A stretch of 64,000 nt of DNA from MED-G105 sp038522945 (GTDB lineage: Bacteria; Pseudomonadota; Alphaproteobacteria; Caulobacterales; Parvularculaceae), in NCBI GenBank assembly GCA_038522945.1, contig JBCBJV010000005.1, positions 62,001 through 126,000 of the forward strand, in the 5' to 3' direction. Below, in pieces: positions 43,248 to 51,892 of the stretch. The notes below the pieces were generated by a model that had not been told where the DNA came from, did not search any database, and saw only the letters and a list, made by a program, of their open reading frames with translations. How positions within the stretch are numbered: position 1 is the first letter of the stretch; the number at the start of each line of letters is the position of its first letter. Position numbers and translations under genes: made by a program.

Positions 43248-44789
43248 GTGGCAAAGACGAACAGTAGGAAAAGACACCAAGGCATGACAGCCGACTTGCT
43301 GAAAGAGCCCGCCGAGCGGGCTGATGCGACAGAGACAACCGGGTCCGCTTCAGACGGGCCTTCCCTGAGAGGTGTCTTCATCAAGACCTATGGCTGTCAG
43401 ATGAATGTCTATGACAGCGAAAGGATGGTTTCGATCCTGAAACCACTTGGCTACGGGCCCATTGAAGATCCAGCCAATGCTGACCTCATTATCCTGAACA
43501 CCTGCCATATTCGCGAAAAAGCGGCCGAAAAAGTCTATTCAGAGCTAGGGCGCCTGCGCCAGATCAAAGAGACCCGCCAAAGCGCAGGCCATGAGACGAA
43601 GATCGCGGTCGCTGGCTGTGTGGCGCAAGCCGAAGGCGCGGAGATCAAAGCGCGCGCTCCCGTTGTTGATATGGTGTTCGGGCCCCAGTCCTTCCATCGG
43701 CTCCCGGAAATGCTGGCACGCCTTTCCCGTGAAGAGGGCCATGTCCTGGAAACGGACTTCGCCGTAGAGGAAAAGTTCGACCGCCTGGACCAGGGGCCGA
43801 GGGATGTAGATGGCCCAACGGCGTTCCTGACGATCCAGGAAGGCTGCGACAAATTTTGTACGTTCTGCGTGGTGCCGTACACGCGCGGCGCAGAAGTTTC
43901 CCGATCAGTGGACGAAATCGTCGCCGAGGCCAGAGGGCTTGCAGCCCAGGGGGTGCGCGAGATCACGCTCCTCGGACAGAACGTAAATGGCTGGCATGGC
44001 AAAAATCCATGGCACCGCCCAAATACATTACAGGGAATTGGGCCAAACGGCGGTGTCGCTTTTGACGACAATTTGACCGACAGTCCGACTGACTGGAGCC
44101 TCGGCCACCTATGTCGGCATCTGGCCAAGATCGACGGCCTTGACCGCATCCGGTTTACCACCTCGCACCCCCGCGACATGGATGATGACCTGATCGACGC
44201 CCTGGGGCATGAGCGGAAACTCATGCCCTACCTGCACCTTCCGGTTCAGGCGGGGTCCGACAAAATTCTCAAAGCCATGAATAGGGGGCACACGGCGGAA
44301 GACTATGTGCGCCTCATCGAGAAAGTGCGCGCGGCCCGGCCCGACATCGCTCTTTCAGGTGACTTTATCGTCGGCTTTCCCGGCGAGCGCGAAGAGGACT
44401 TTCAAGCGACCCTCGATCTGGTGCGGGAAGTCACGTACGCCTCGGCTTTTTCATTTAAATACTCCCGCCGCCCGGGAACACCGGGCTCGACCATGGCCCA
44501 GCAGGTGGGCGAAGAAGAAAAGGATGATCGGCTAGAGCGCCTTCAAGCCTTGTTGAACGACCAGCGCGCCGCATTTAATGCCTCCCTCGTGGGCAAAACA
44601 CTCCCGGTCCTAATTGAAAAAAAGGGCCGCAATCCTGGCCAGATCATTGGGCGCTCTCCTTATCTGCAAAGTGTCTTTATGGACGGCGATGAGAGCCTTA
44701 TTGGCACTATCGTCCATGCGGAAATCGGCGGCCAAACGCCAAATGCCCTATCAGGGGTGATCACTGATCAGCCCGCCAACCGCACTTAA
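43248..44789 (+). CDS. miaB: tRNA-2-methylthio-N6-isopentenyladenosine synthase
   Basis: MiaB is a radical-SAM methylthiotransferase acting on i6A37 of tRNA. The N-terminal UPF0004 domain shows KTYGCQMNVYDSERM, LNTCHIREKAAEKVYSELG and VAGCVAQAEG, the three cysteines of the auxiliary cluster. EGCDKFCTFCVVPYTRG holds the radical-SAM CxxxCxxC. A TRAM domain closes the protein. Compared with relatives there are about 20 additional residues after LLGQNVNGWHG. GTG 43248 has GGAAG upstream; ATG 43284 is an alternative and the ~40 leader residues are not conserved. It heads the miaB-phoH-ybeY-corC-lnt operon. Confidence 0.95.
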   Translation: MAKTNSRKRHQGMTADLLKEPAERADATETTGSASDGPSLRGVFIKTYGCQMNVYDSERMVSILKPLGYGPIEDPANADLIILNTCHIREKAAEKVYSELGRLRQIKETRQSAGHETKIAVAGCVAQAEGAEIKARAPVVDMVFGPQSFHRLPEMLARLSREEGHVLETDFAVEEKFDRLDQGPRDVDGPTAFLTIQEGCDKFCTFCVVPYTRGAEVSRSVDEIVAEARGLAAQGVREITLLGQNVNGWHGKNPWHRPNTLQGIGPNGGVAFDDNLTDSPTDWSLGHLCRHLAKIDGLDRIRFTTSHPRDMDDDLIDALGHERKLMPYLHLPVQAGSDKILKAMNRGHTAEDYVRLIEKVRAARPDIALSGDFIVGFPGEREEDFQATLDLVREVTYASAFSFKYSRRPGTPGSTMAQQVGEEEKDDRLERLQALLNDQRAAFNASLVGKTLPVLIEKKGRNPGQIIGRSPYLQSVFMDGDESLIGTIVHAEIGGQTPNALSGVITDQPANRT

Positions 44790-44812
44790 AGGAACAGAGA
44801 AAGCACGCCTCC

Positions 44813-45838
44813 TTGGAAAACCTCACCGACGCGCCGGACTATATTTCTTTCGAAGACAATCGTCTGCTGGCGGATCTTTCCGGCGAACACGATGCCCATC
44901 TGGCGGTCCTTGAAAAAGCGCTCAATGTACGGATTACCCCGCGAGGCAATCGCTTTGCTCTAGTGGGCGAGGAAGATGCAAGGCACGCTGCACGCCACGC
45001 CTTGCAATCGCTTTATGACCGCTTGCGGGAAGGGTTAGACATCACCTTAGGCGATGTGCGGGCAGCCGCTGCCTTTCCTGAGGACCCATCCGCCGCAGAC
45101 GGCAAGATCGACCGCGCCGCGATAAAGACCCCGCGCAAAACCATCACCGCAAGGACCCCTGCGCAGGATGCCTACATCAAAGCCATGGGCGAAGGGGATC
45201 TGGTCTTTGGTGTGGGGCCCGCCGGAACCGGCAAGACCTATCTCGCTGTCGCCCAGGCGGTCAGCCTTCTTCAACAAGGCGCGGTGGGGCGGATCATTCT
45301 TTCTCGCCCAGCCATTGAGGCAGGCGAACGGATCGGGTTTTTGCCGGGCGACATGAAGGACAAAGTCGATCCTTATTTGCGCCCGCTTTATGATGCTCTC
45401 TACGAAATGCTGCCTGCGGAGTTTATCGAACGGCGCATGGCCAGCGGGGATATCGAGATTGCCCCGCTCGCCTTTATGCGCGGGCGAACTCTTGCGAGGT
45501 CAGCCGTCCTTCTCGACGAAGCCCAAAACGCGACGATCGCCCAGACAAAAATGTTCCTGACCCGCCTCGGTGAAGGCGCAAAAATGATCATCACCGGCGA
45601 TCCTACCCAAAGCGACCTCCCCCGTGGAGAAACATCCGGCCTGTCCGATGCGCTTTACTTGCTTCAAGGGGTCGAAGGGGTCTCGATTGCCACGTTCACG
45701 GCAAAAGACGTTGTCCGCCATCCGCTGGTGGCGCGCATTCTTGCCAAGTATGAGGCGCGTGAAAAAGCCAATGGCGATGATCGCAGAAACGGAAATGGCG
45801 GCGGCGGTGGCCTTTCAAACCAGAGTAAGCCATCGTGA
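44813..45838 (+). CDS. PhoH-like ATPase
   Basis: A PhoH-family P-loop ATPase (341 aa), often paired with ybeY in rRNA maturation or stress response. After an N-terminal KH-like stretch, VFGVGPAGTGKTYLAVAQAV is the Walker A region, SAVLLDEAQNATIAQ Walker B, and MIITGDPTQSDLP the sensor segment. Only a TTG start is available, 23 bp after the miaB stop. The C-terminus ends in a glycine/asparagine-rich tail (NGNGGGGG). It overlaps ybeY by four bases (GTGA). Confidence 0.93.
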   Translation: MENLTDAPDYISFEDNRLLADLSGEHDAHLAVLEKALNVRITPRGNRFALVGEEDARHAARHALQSLYDRLREGLDITLGDVRAAAAFPEDPSAADGKIDRAAIKTPRKTITARTPAQDAYIKAMGEGDLVFGVGPAGTGKTYLAVAQAVSLLQQGAVGRIILSRPAIEAGERIGFLPGDMKDKVDPYLRPLYDALYEMLPAEFIERRMASGDIEIAPLAFMRGRTLARSAVLLDEAQNATIAQTKMFLTRLGEGAKMIITGDPTQSDLPRGETSGLSDALYLLQGVEGVSIATFTAKDVVRHPLVARILAKYEAREKANGDDRRNGNGGGGGLSNQSKPS

Positions 45839-46398
45839 CCGCTAGACTGACCCTCGATCTCATCATTGAAAGCGCCGCTTGGGAACAAGCGGACAAAGCC
45901 CTGCTGACGGTCGTCAATGAAAGTGCCCTTGCCGCCGCCAAGGCAGAGCCGGACCTTTGCGGCAATGTGGCAATCCTTCTGACTGACGACGAGACCATCC
46001 GTAATCTGAATGACCGCTTCCGCGCGCAAGACAAGCCGACAAATGTCTTGTCCTTCCCTGCCCATGAGACGGCGGAAGATATGCTCGGCGACGTCGCCCT
46101 TGCCTTTGAGACCTGTGAGCGGGAAGCGCGCGAGCGGGAGATCAGTCTTGCTGACCATGTGGCGCACCTCACCGTTCATGGTTTACTTCATCTTGTAGGC
46201 TATGATCACCAGATGGACGACGAAGCAGCGGAAATGGAAGAGCAAGAGGGGCAGATTCTGGCGCGCCTCGGGATTGCGTCGCCTTACGAGGTCCAGGCCA
46301 ACGACGATAACGACGACAATAGTAACGACAGCCGTACTGATAATTGCCGGAAGACGCCGCTCGCGAATGTGCAATCCGCAACACTGGACGTGAAATGA
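45835..46398 (+). CDS. ybeY: YbeY endoribonuclease
   Basis: YbeY is a metal-dependent RNase that matures 16S rRNA and checks ribosome quality. HGLLHLVGYDHQMD is the zinc-binding HxxxHxxxxxH motif, and NVLSFPAHE with LGDVALAFETCERE are the usual preceding strands. GTG is the start, in a 4-bp overlap with phoH. Past the normal end (about residue 152) there is an extra Asn/Asp-rich tail of about 35 residues, encoded partly by AACGAC-type repeats at 46300-46329. It overlaps corC by four bases (ATGA). Confidence 0.94.
   Translation: MTARLTLDLIIESAAWEQADKALLTVVNESALAAAKAEPDLCGNVAILLTDDETIRNLNDRFRAQDKPTNVLSFPAHETAEDMLGDVALAFETCEREAREREISLADHVAHLTVHGLLHLVGYDHQMDDEAAEMEEQEGQILARLGIASPYEVQANDDNDDNSNDSRTDNCRKTPLANVQSATLDVK
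46300..46329 (+). repeat. Asn/Asp codon repeat in the ybeY tail
   Basis: AAC GAC GAT, AAC GAC GAC, AAT AGT, AAC GAC form short 9-bp-like direct repeats in frame. They encode NDDNDDNSND beyond the conserved YbeY domain. The composition resembles the insert in rimI five kb upstream. Confidence 0.6.
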
Positions 46399-47393
46399 AC
46401 GAGAACAGCCCCCGCCGGGGAAACCTGATTTCAAAACTGCTGGGACGCACGCCTCCATCGGATAACCCTCTTGAGGCCGTTTCCAGCGACACACACAAGG
46501 CCGGGAATGGCCTGCGCCGCGAGCGCATGGAAATGATCGAGCGGGTCATCGCGTTCGATAGCAAACGCGTCGACGACGTCATGGCACCGCGGGCAGACAT
46601 AACCGCCGTTGAACTCAACACCGAGCTCGACGAGCTCATCAAATGCTTTGCCGAAGCCGGCCATTCACGCATGCCGATTTTTCGCGGCGATCTCGATGAC
46701 CCGGTTGGCATGGTGCACATTAAGGATGTGGTGCAACGGATTGCCGATCCTCAGCCTACGGCACTACCCCAATCGGGCGATCCTATTCTCCAGCAAATCA
46801 AGCGCGAGGTTTTGTATGTGCCGCCGTCGATGCGGATCACGGACTTGCTCTTGCGCATGCAGGCTTCCCGCATCCACATGGCCCTTGTCATCGATGAATT
46901 TGGTGGCACGGACGGTCTCGTCACAATTGAAGATCTCGTTGAGGAGATCGTCGGCGAAATCAACGACGAACACGACGATGACGATGAGGCCCTCTTAAAG
47001 GCTTGCCCCGATGGGGGCTGGGACGTGGATGCGCGCCTGGAACTGGAAGAGTTTGCCGAAGAAACCGGCGTTGTCTTGAAAGCGGAAGAAGACGAGGTCG
47101 ACACCCTCGGCGGGCTAATTTTCTCACTTGCTGGTCGGGTCCCCCAACGGGGCGAGGTTCTGAGCGACAATTCCGGCTACGAATTTGAAGTCACTGACGC
47201 GGACCCGAGGAAGATCAGGAAAATCCGCATACGACCGAAAAAACGAAAAGGCAAACGCACAGTTGTCGCCACCGCGCCGCCGGCCGATATCAATCATAAC
47301 ACTAATACGGCGCCGTCCTCGTCAACGCCCCCGCCTCAATCTCAGCCCCAACCTCAGCCTCAACCTCAACCTCCGACAAAAGCGGCGGAATGA
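46395..47393 (+). CDS. corC: CorC/HlyC-type CBS-domain protein
   Basis: The family (CorC/TlyC) pairs CBS domains with a transporter-associated domain; it is linked to magnesium/cobalt efflux, but its biochemical role is not firmly set. The start at ATG 46395 overlaps the ybeY stop. AFDSKRVDDVMAPRADITAV opens the CBS pair, HIKDVVQRI and VIDEFGGTDGLVTIEDLVEE complete it, and the CorC domain follows (ELEEFAEETGV, DEVDTLGGLIFSLAGRVPQ). No membrane helix is present. A tail of Ser/Thr/Pro and then Pro-Gln repeats covers about the last 40 residues. It overlaps lnt by four bases. Confidence 0.9.
   Translation: MNENSPRRGNLISKLLGRTPPSDNPLEAVSSDTHKAGNGLRRERMEMIERVIAFDSKRVDDVMAPRADITAVELNTELDELIKCFAEAGHSRMPIFRGDLDDPVGMVHIKDVVQRIADPQPTALPQSGDPILQQIKREVLYVPPSMRITDLLLRMQASRIHMALVIDEFGGTDGLVTIEDLVEEIVGEINDEHDDDDEALLKACPDGGWDVDARLELEEFAEETGVVLKAEEDEVDTLGGLIFSLAGRVPQRGEVLSDNSGYEFEVTDADPRKIRKIRIRPKKRKGKRTVVATAPPADINHNTNTAPSSSTPPPQSQPQPQPQPQPPTKAAE
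47334..47372 (+). repeat. Pro-Gln 6-bp coding repeat in the corC tail
   Basis: CCTCAA/CCTCAG/CCCCAA units run in frame and encode a PQ-repeat tail. Six to seven units are visible. It is the third low-complexity coding repeat in this 6-kb interval (with rimI and ybeY). Confidence 0.7.
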
Positions 47394-49012
47394 CTGCGAT
47401 CCGTCAATTCTTATTGGCCGCTCTTAATCAAGGCGGCTGGAAAAGGCGTGGCCTTGCCTTCTTCGCTGGGATCATGGCGGCCCTTTCCCAAGCACCGTTT
47501 TACCTGCTTCCCGCAATGGCGGTCGGCTTATCGCTCCTGATCTTGCTGGTCCATCAGGCACAACACGACAAGCGCCCCTTGAGGGCCGCGTTTTCGGCCG
47601 GCTGGTTTTTCGGCTTTGGCTATTATCTTCTCGGCATTTACTGGATGGCGTTTTCGTTTTTTGTCCAAGCCGAACAGTTCGCCTGGATGGCCCCCTTTGC
47701 TATGACGGGAATGCCGGCGTTTCTTGCCCTCTTCATGGGAGCGGCAATGGTTTGTACCCGATATTTCACGCCATTGGCTGGAGGGCTTACCTTCACCTCG
47801 TGCTATATGTTCTTTGAGTATCTGCGCGGCCATGTTCTGACGGGGCTACCGTGGAACTTGCCGGCTCAAGCCCTCGCCGGCACTGCCGCAGGGGCCCAAA
47901 CCGTTGCTTGGGTCGGTGCCTATGGGCTCAGCTTTATCCTTGTGCTGATCTCGGTCTATCCAGGCGCCCATATCGTCAAGCATGGCATGCAGCGCATGCA
48001 TATCGCAAAAGCAGCAATGATCTACGGCATAGGCCTCATTGTCATTTTTGCCATTGGCGGGGTGCGGCTGTCTGTCTTGCCAGCCCGCGATCACGAGGAC
48101 GTTGCCGTTCGCATTGTCCAACCAAATATTCCGCAAAAGGAGAAAATTGATCCTGCCCTCTGGGCCCGGAATGTAGAGCGCTCGCTCGAGCAATCCACCG
48201 CTCCGACGGAAGACGGCGTCCACACTTATGTTCTTTGGCCGGAAAATGCTGCCCCGGTGATCGACGAAGCACCGAACATGATGCAGTCCATCGGCACACG
48301 GCTACCCGGCAATTCAACGCTCCTGACCGGCGGGGTGCGGCGACAGACCATGCCAGAAAGGGACGGGAACAGCGAAATCAATAATGAGGGCACCAAGACA
48401 CGGTTCTTCAATGGCCTTGCCATCCTGCCAATCAACGGGCCAGCGACCGGGGTCAGCGACTGGTATCACAAACACCACTTGGTGCCCTTTGGAGAATACC
48501 TGCCCATGCGCGGGGTGCTTCAGGCGATAGGCCTTGCGCAACTCGCCCCTTATGAAGACGGCTTCACCAAGGGCGAGGGCCCGGTGACATTTGCCGTTGG
48601 CCCTGTGCCATTTGCCCCGCTCATTTGTTATGAGGCAATTTTCCCCGGTGCGATGTATCCGCGATCGGACCGACCCCAATGGATTGCGGCGGTGACCAAT
48701 GATGCCTGGTTTGGCGATACCTCCGGTCCGCGCCAGCATCTTGCTCAGACGCGACTGCGCGCCATTGAAGAAGGCTTGCCCATCGCGCGGTCTGCCAATA
48801 CCGGGATTTCCGCTCTAATTGACGGCACGGGCCGCATACGTCGATCGATCCCGCTTTATGAGGCCGGTGTCATCAGCGCGCGCTTGCCCATGCCTGAGGC
48901 GCCGACCCTCTACAGCCGGGTCAGAGACTGGCCTTTCGCGCTAATGGTTCTATTCGGGCTCGGCGCTTCCTTCGCGACCGCAAGAGGAAATCTCAGCCCG
49001 TTAGTGAGATGA
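47390..49012 (+). CDS. lnt: Apolipoprotein N-acyltransferase
   Basis: Lnt adds the third acyl chain to the N-terminal cysteine of lipoproteins at the inner membrane. About six to seven membrane helices in the first 220 residues are followed by a periplasmic nitrilase-like domain. The catalytic triad can be placed: Glu in VLWPENAAP, Lys in KHHLVPFGEYLPM or just before it, and Cys in APLICYEAIFPG. NDAWFGDTSGPRQHL and RSANTGISALID are further signatures. It is 540 aa, normal, and last of the overlapping miaB operon. Confidence 0.95.
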   Translation: MTAIRQFLLAALNQGGWKRRGLAFFAGIMAALSQAPFYLLPAMAVGLSLLILLVHQAQHDKRPLRAAFSAGWFFGFGYYLLGIYWMAFSFFVQAEQFAWMAPFAMTGMPAFLALFMGAAMVCTRYFTPLAGGLTFTSCYMFFEYLRGHVLTGLPWNLPAQALAGTAAGAQTVAWVGAYGLSFILVLISVYPGAHIVKHGMQRMHIAKAAMIYGIGLIVIFAIGGVRLSVLPARDHEDVAVRIVQPNIPQKEKIDPALWARNVERSLEQSTAPTEDGVHTYVLWPENAAPVIDEAPNMMQSIGTRLPGNSTLLTGGVRRQTMPERDGNSEINNEGTKTRFFNGLAILPINGPATGVSDWYHKHHLVPFGEYLPMRGVLQAIGLAQLAPYEDGFTKGEGPVTFAVGPVPFAPLICYEAIFPGAMYPRSDRPQWIAAVTNDAWFGDTSGPRQHLAQTRLRAIEEGLPIARSANTGISALIDGTGRIRRSIPLYEAGVISARLPMPEAPTLYSRVRDWPFALMVLFGLGASFATARGNLSPLVR

Positions 49013-49023
49013 AATCTGCAGCC

Positions 49024-49055
49024 CTTTGCACGCAAAGAGAATTGAATTATATATC
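49024..49055 (+). promoter_or_regulatory. Promoter with palindrome before the XRE regulator gene
   Basis: TTGCAC (49026-49031) and TATATA (49048-49053), spaced 16 bp, look like a sigma-70-type promoter just after the lnt stop. The -35 lies within a palindrome CTTTGC-AC-GCAAAG (49024-49037), which could be an operator for the HTH protein encoded next. Both are read from sequence only. Confidence 0.45.
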
Positions 49056-49116
49056 ATATCGGGGAGACACGCTCGCGGGAGCCGTAAGGCAAATGCGAAA
49101 TCGGAATGGCCGCTGT

Positions 49117-49554
49117 ATGACAGAAAAAAAACAGCCCCACCCCATTGATGTACATGTGGGTGGGCGAGTCCGGTTACAACGGACAATAAAAAACATGAGC
49201 CAGGATAAGCTTGGAGAAGCGTTGGGGCTAACTTTCCAGCAAATTCAAAAGTACGAAAAGGGCGTCAATCGAATAGGGGCAAGCCGTCTCTACGAAATTT
49301 GTCGGGTGCTTGGGGTCAACGTGCAGTTCTTCTTCGATGATTTCGATGATGAACGGGGCACCACATATGGGTTCGCTGAGGGCAATGGCGGCGCTCCGGA
49401 TGAGAGTGGCGCACCAATGATCGACTTTCTTAACTCCTCTGAGGGCAGTCAGCTTTTTAAGCACTTTTCGGCCATTAAGGACCAAAAAGTGAAAAAGCGC
49501 GTGATCGATCTGGTCAAGACGATCGCTGAAGGCGAGCACACATCGGCTTCCTAG
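49117..49554 (+). CDS. XRE/Cro-type helix-turn-helix regulator
   Basis: A small DNA-binding protein (145 aa). GGRVRLQRTIKNMSQDKLGE begins the HTH, LGLTFQQIQKYEKGVNRIGA is the recognition helix, and LYEICRVLGVNVQFFF ends the domain. The C-terminal half is a helical segment seen in the conserved alphaproteobacterial regulator that follows lnt. The ATG at 49117 is chosen because the HTH begins 12 residues later; earlier codons overlap a likely promoter. metK, usually next in this series, is missing. Confidence 0.88.
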   Translation: MTEKKQPHPIDVHVGGRVRLQRTIKNMSQDKLGEALGLTFQQIQKYEKGVNRIGASRLYEICRVLGVNVQFFFDDFDDERGTTYGFAEGNGGAPDESGAPMIDFLNSSEGSQLFKHFSAIKDQKVKKRVIDLVKTIAEGEHTSAS

Positions 49555-49659
49555 ACTGCTTTCCCCTCGACCTCACAATTTACCGATTTGCCCAACTAGC
49601 TGATGGTGTCAGCTTGTTTGGATGAGGCTGAACAACGAGGTCGGAGGGCAAAGATAGTT

Positions 49660-50532
49660 ATGAAGCAATTGGTGATCCCACTTGGAATGGGATTAGCAAC
49701 GCTCGCCTTTGCCAGGTGGATCGGTAGCGACGGCGCCCAATGGGCTGGCCTGCCAGTTGTTTTTGTCTGCGCTATTCTCGCGTTTGGCATCAACTGGCTC
49801 GCCTTCATTCCCGCAGCATTGTTCCGCACAGAGCATTTCTACGACCTGATCGGCGCGAACACCTATGGTGCGGTCACTGTCGCAGCGCTCGCTTTAAGCG
49901 GTAGGTTACAGGAACCGTTGAGTGTCCCTGTGTTGATCGTTGCCGGAATGGTGTTGATCTGGTGCATACGGCTGGGCTCCATGCTTTTTGCAAGGGTGCA
50001 CCGGCAGGGCGGCGATAGCCGGTTCGACAAGATCAAGACCGATCCAGTCCGGTTTTTTGGCGCGTGGACGCTTCAGGCCGTTTGGGTCGTGATCACTCTC
50101 GCCTCGGCTCTTGTTGTTTTTACCTCAAACAAACCGCTTGAGTTTGGTGCCTTGTTCTTTGTTGGCCTCGCCATTTGGACCATCGGTTTTGCGGTTGAGG
50201 CCATTGCCGACCATCAGAAAAACGCTTTCCGAGCTGATCCCGGGAACCGAGGTCGATTCATCACGACAGGGCTGTGGTCATGGTCGCAGCATCCGAACTA
50301 TTTCGGGGAAATTCTCTTGTGGGCGGGAATTGCCGTGATCGCCATTCCACTGCTGCAAGGGCCCGCTTGGGCGGCACTGGTCTCACCGGTATTTGTATTC
50401 TTTTTGCTTACCAAAGGAAGCGGCATTCCGCTCCTCGACAAGGCGGCAAAAGCCAAATGGGGCGATGATCCTGCGTACCAGGACTATATCCGGCGCACGT
50501 CAAAGCTCGTCCCGATGCCACCAAGGAAATAG
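49660..50532 (+). CDS. DUF1295 (steroid 5-alpha-reductase-like) membrane protein
   Basis: About seven membrane helices and the C-terminal signature of the DUF1295/isoprenylcysteine methyltransferase-like group: FITTGLWSWSQHPNYFGEILLW, then GIPLLDKAAKAKWGDDPAYQDY. EAIADHQKNAFRADP is the usual preceding cytosolic segment. Members are NADPH-dependent reductase-like or methyltransferase-like, but the bacterial substrates are unknown. The ATG at 49660 has GGAGGG somewhat far upstream; an earlier in-frame start at 49603 is less likely. Length is 290 aa. Confidence 0.85.
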   Translation: MKQLVIPLGMGLATLAFARWIGSDGAQWAGLPVVFVCAILAFGINWLAFIPAALFRTEHFYDLIGANTYGAVTVAALALSGRLQEPLSVPVLIVAGMVLIWCIRLGSMLFARVHRQGGDSRFDKIKTDPVRFFGAWTLQAVWVVITLASALVVFTSNKPLEFGALFFVGLAIWTIGFAVEAIADHQKNAFRADPGNRGRFITTGLWSWSQHPNYFGEILLWAGIAVIAIPLLQGPAWAALVSPVFVFFLLTKGSGIPLLDKAAKAKWGDDPAYQDYIRRTSKLVPMPPRK

Positions 50533-50548
50533 CTGTCGCGAAAAGAAA

Positions 50549-50624
50549 TGGTGAGCCCAGAAGGGTTCGAACCTTCGACCTACTGATTAAAAGTCAGTTG
50601 CTCTACCAACTGAGCTATGGGCCC
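50549..50624 (-). tRNA. tRNA-Lys (anticodon TTT)
   Basis: Reading leftward from 50624, the acceptor GGGCCCA, D-arm AGCTCAGTTGGTAGAGC, anticodon loop CTTTTAA with anticodon TTT, and T-loop GTTCGAACC form a complete cloverleaf of 76 bases including an encoded CCA (50549-50551). The acceptor has one G-U pair. It lies between DUF1295 and tgt on the minus strand. Confidence 0.97.
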
Positions 50625-50752
50625 ACTTTACAACCGTATCGCCCGGCTCAACTACCAGGCCCCGTCGCAAAACGAGCGCGGAACATAGTCATCGGGGCAT
50701 AACCGGTCAACGGCTAATTCGGAAGTTTTCGCCGCAGGTCTAACCTAGCCGA

Positions 50753-51892
50753 TCAGACAAGTTCCTCGCTCGTCGCTCGTTTGAATTCCTCTATAAACGC
50801 CGCCAAGCAACCTGCACTTATCGCTGCCCGCAGACCCGCCATAAGATCCTGATAATAGTGCAGATTATGCCATGTCAGCAGCATGGGCCCGAGATACTCG
50901 CCCGCCCGAAACAGGTGATTGAGGTAGGCCTTAGAGTAATCCCGGCTCGCCGGGCAATCGCTTTCCGGGTCCAGGGGCGCCGGATCCTCAGCAAATGACG
51001 CATTCTTGATATTAATCGGGCCGGTCTTAGTCCATGCCTGACCGTGCCGTCCTGACCGAGTGGGCGCGACGCAATCGAACATGTCGATCCCGCGCGCGAC
51101 CGCGCCAACGATATCTGCCGGCTTGCCGACGCCCATGAGATAGCGCGGTTTGGCCGTGTCCATGTGGGGGGTTGTGAACTCAAGCACCCGGAACATTTCT
51201 GCCCGCCCCTCTCCGACCGCAAGGCCGCCAACCGAATAGCCCGGAAAACCGATCTCCATCAAACCGTCGACGCTCCGCCGACGCAAGTCTTTATAGTTCG
51301 CCCCCTGAACAATGCCGAACAAAGCCTGACCTGGATTGGCGAGATCGGAAAACGCCGTTTCCGACCGTTTCGCCCACCGCAACGACAGCTCCATGGACTC
51401 TTCTGCCGCATCCTTTTCGATAGGCATAGCCGGACACTCATCCAGCTGCATTTGAATGTCCGAACCCAAAAGGCATTGGATCTCGATGGAAAGCTCCGGG
51501 GTCAGCATATGCCGCGAGCCGTCAATGTGTGAGGCAAAAGAGACCCCTTCTTCTGTCAGCTTGCGCAAGGACGACAGCGACATGACCTGAAACCCGCCAG
51601 AGTCCGTCAGGATCGGGCGCGGCCAGTTCATAAAGGAATGCAAGCCCCCAAGGCGCGCCACACGCTCTGCGCTTGGGCGGAGCATTAGATGATAGGTATT
51701 GCCAAGCAAAACGTCCGCACCTGTCGCACGCACGTGCTCGGGCAGCATAGCTTTCACTGTTGCCGCCGTACCGACAGGCATAAAGGCAGGTGTACGGATG
51801 GCCCCTCGCGGCGTTGACACTTCCCCGGTGCGGGCAGCGCCATCCGTTCCCGAAACCTGAAAAGAAAACGCGTCTGACGTTGCCGGGGTCAA
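50753..51892 (-). CDS. tgt: tRNA-guanine transglycosylase with altered zinc site
   Basis: Tgt swaps guanine for preQ1 at the wobble position of GUN-anticodon tRNAs, leading to queuosine. Active-site parts are conserved: ILTDSGGFQVMSL with the general-acid Asp, GSDIQMQLDECP, GYSVGGLAVGEG, and FDCVAPTRSGRHGQAW with the nucleophile Asp. The zinc site is not: bacterial enzymes carry CxCxxC followed by a His, but here the segment is DPESDCPASRDYSKAYLNH, so only the middle Cys (about residue 313) remains and two are Ser. Length (379 aa) is normal. It is last in queA-DUF1697-csaA-tgt, overlapping csaA by four bases. Confidence 0.93.
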   Translation of the reverse strand: MTPATSDAFSFQVSGTDGAARTGEVSTPRGAIRTPAFMPVGTAATVKAMLPEHVRATGADVLLGNTYHLMLRPSAERVARLGGLHSFMNWPRPILTDSGGFQVMSLSSLRKLTEEGVSFASHIDGSRHMLTPELSIEIQCLLGSDIQMQLDECPAMPIEKDAAEESMELSLRWAKRSETAFSDLANPGQALFGIVQGANYKDLRRRSVDGLMEIGFPGYSVGGLAVGEGRAEMFRVLEFTTPHMDTAKPRYLMGVGKPADIVGAVARGIDMFDCVAPTRSGRHGQAWTKTGPINIKNASFAEDPAPLDPESDCPASRDYSKAYLNHLFRAGEYLGPMLLTWHNLHYYQDLMAGLRAAISAGCLAAFIEEFKRATSEELV

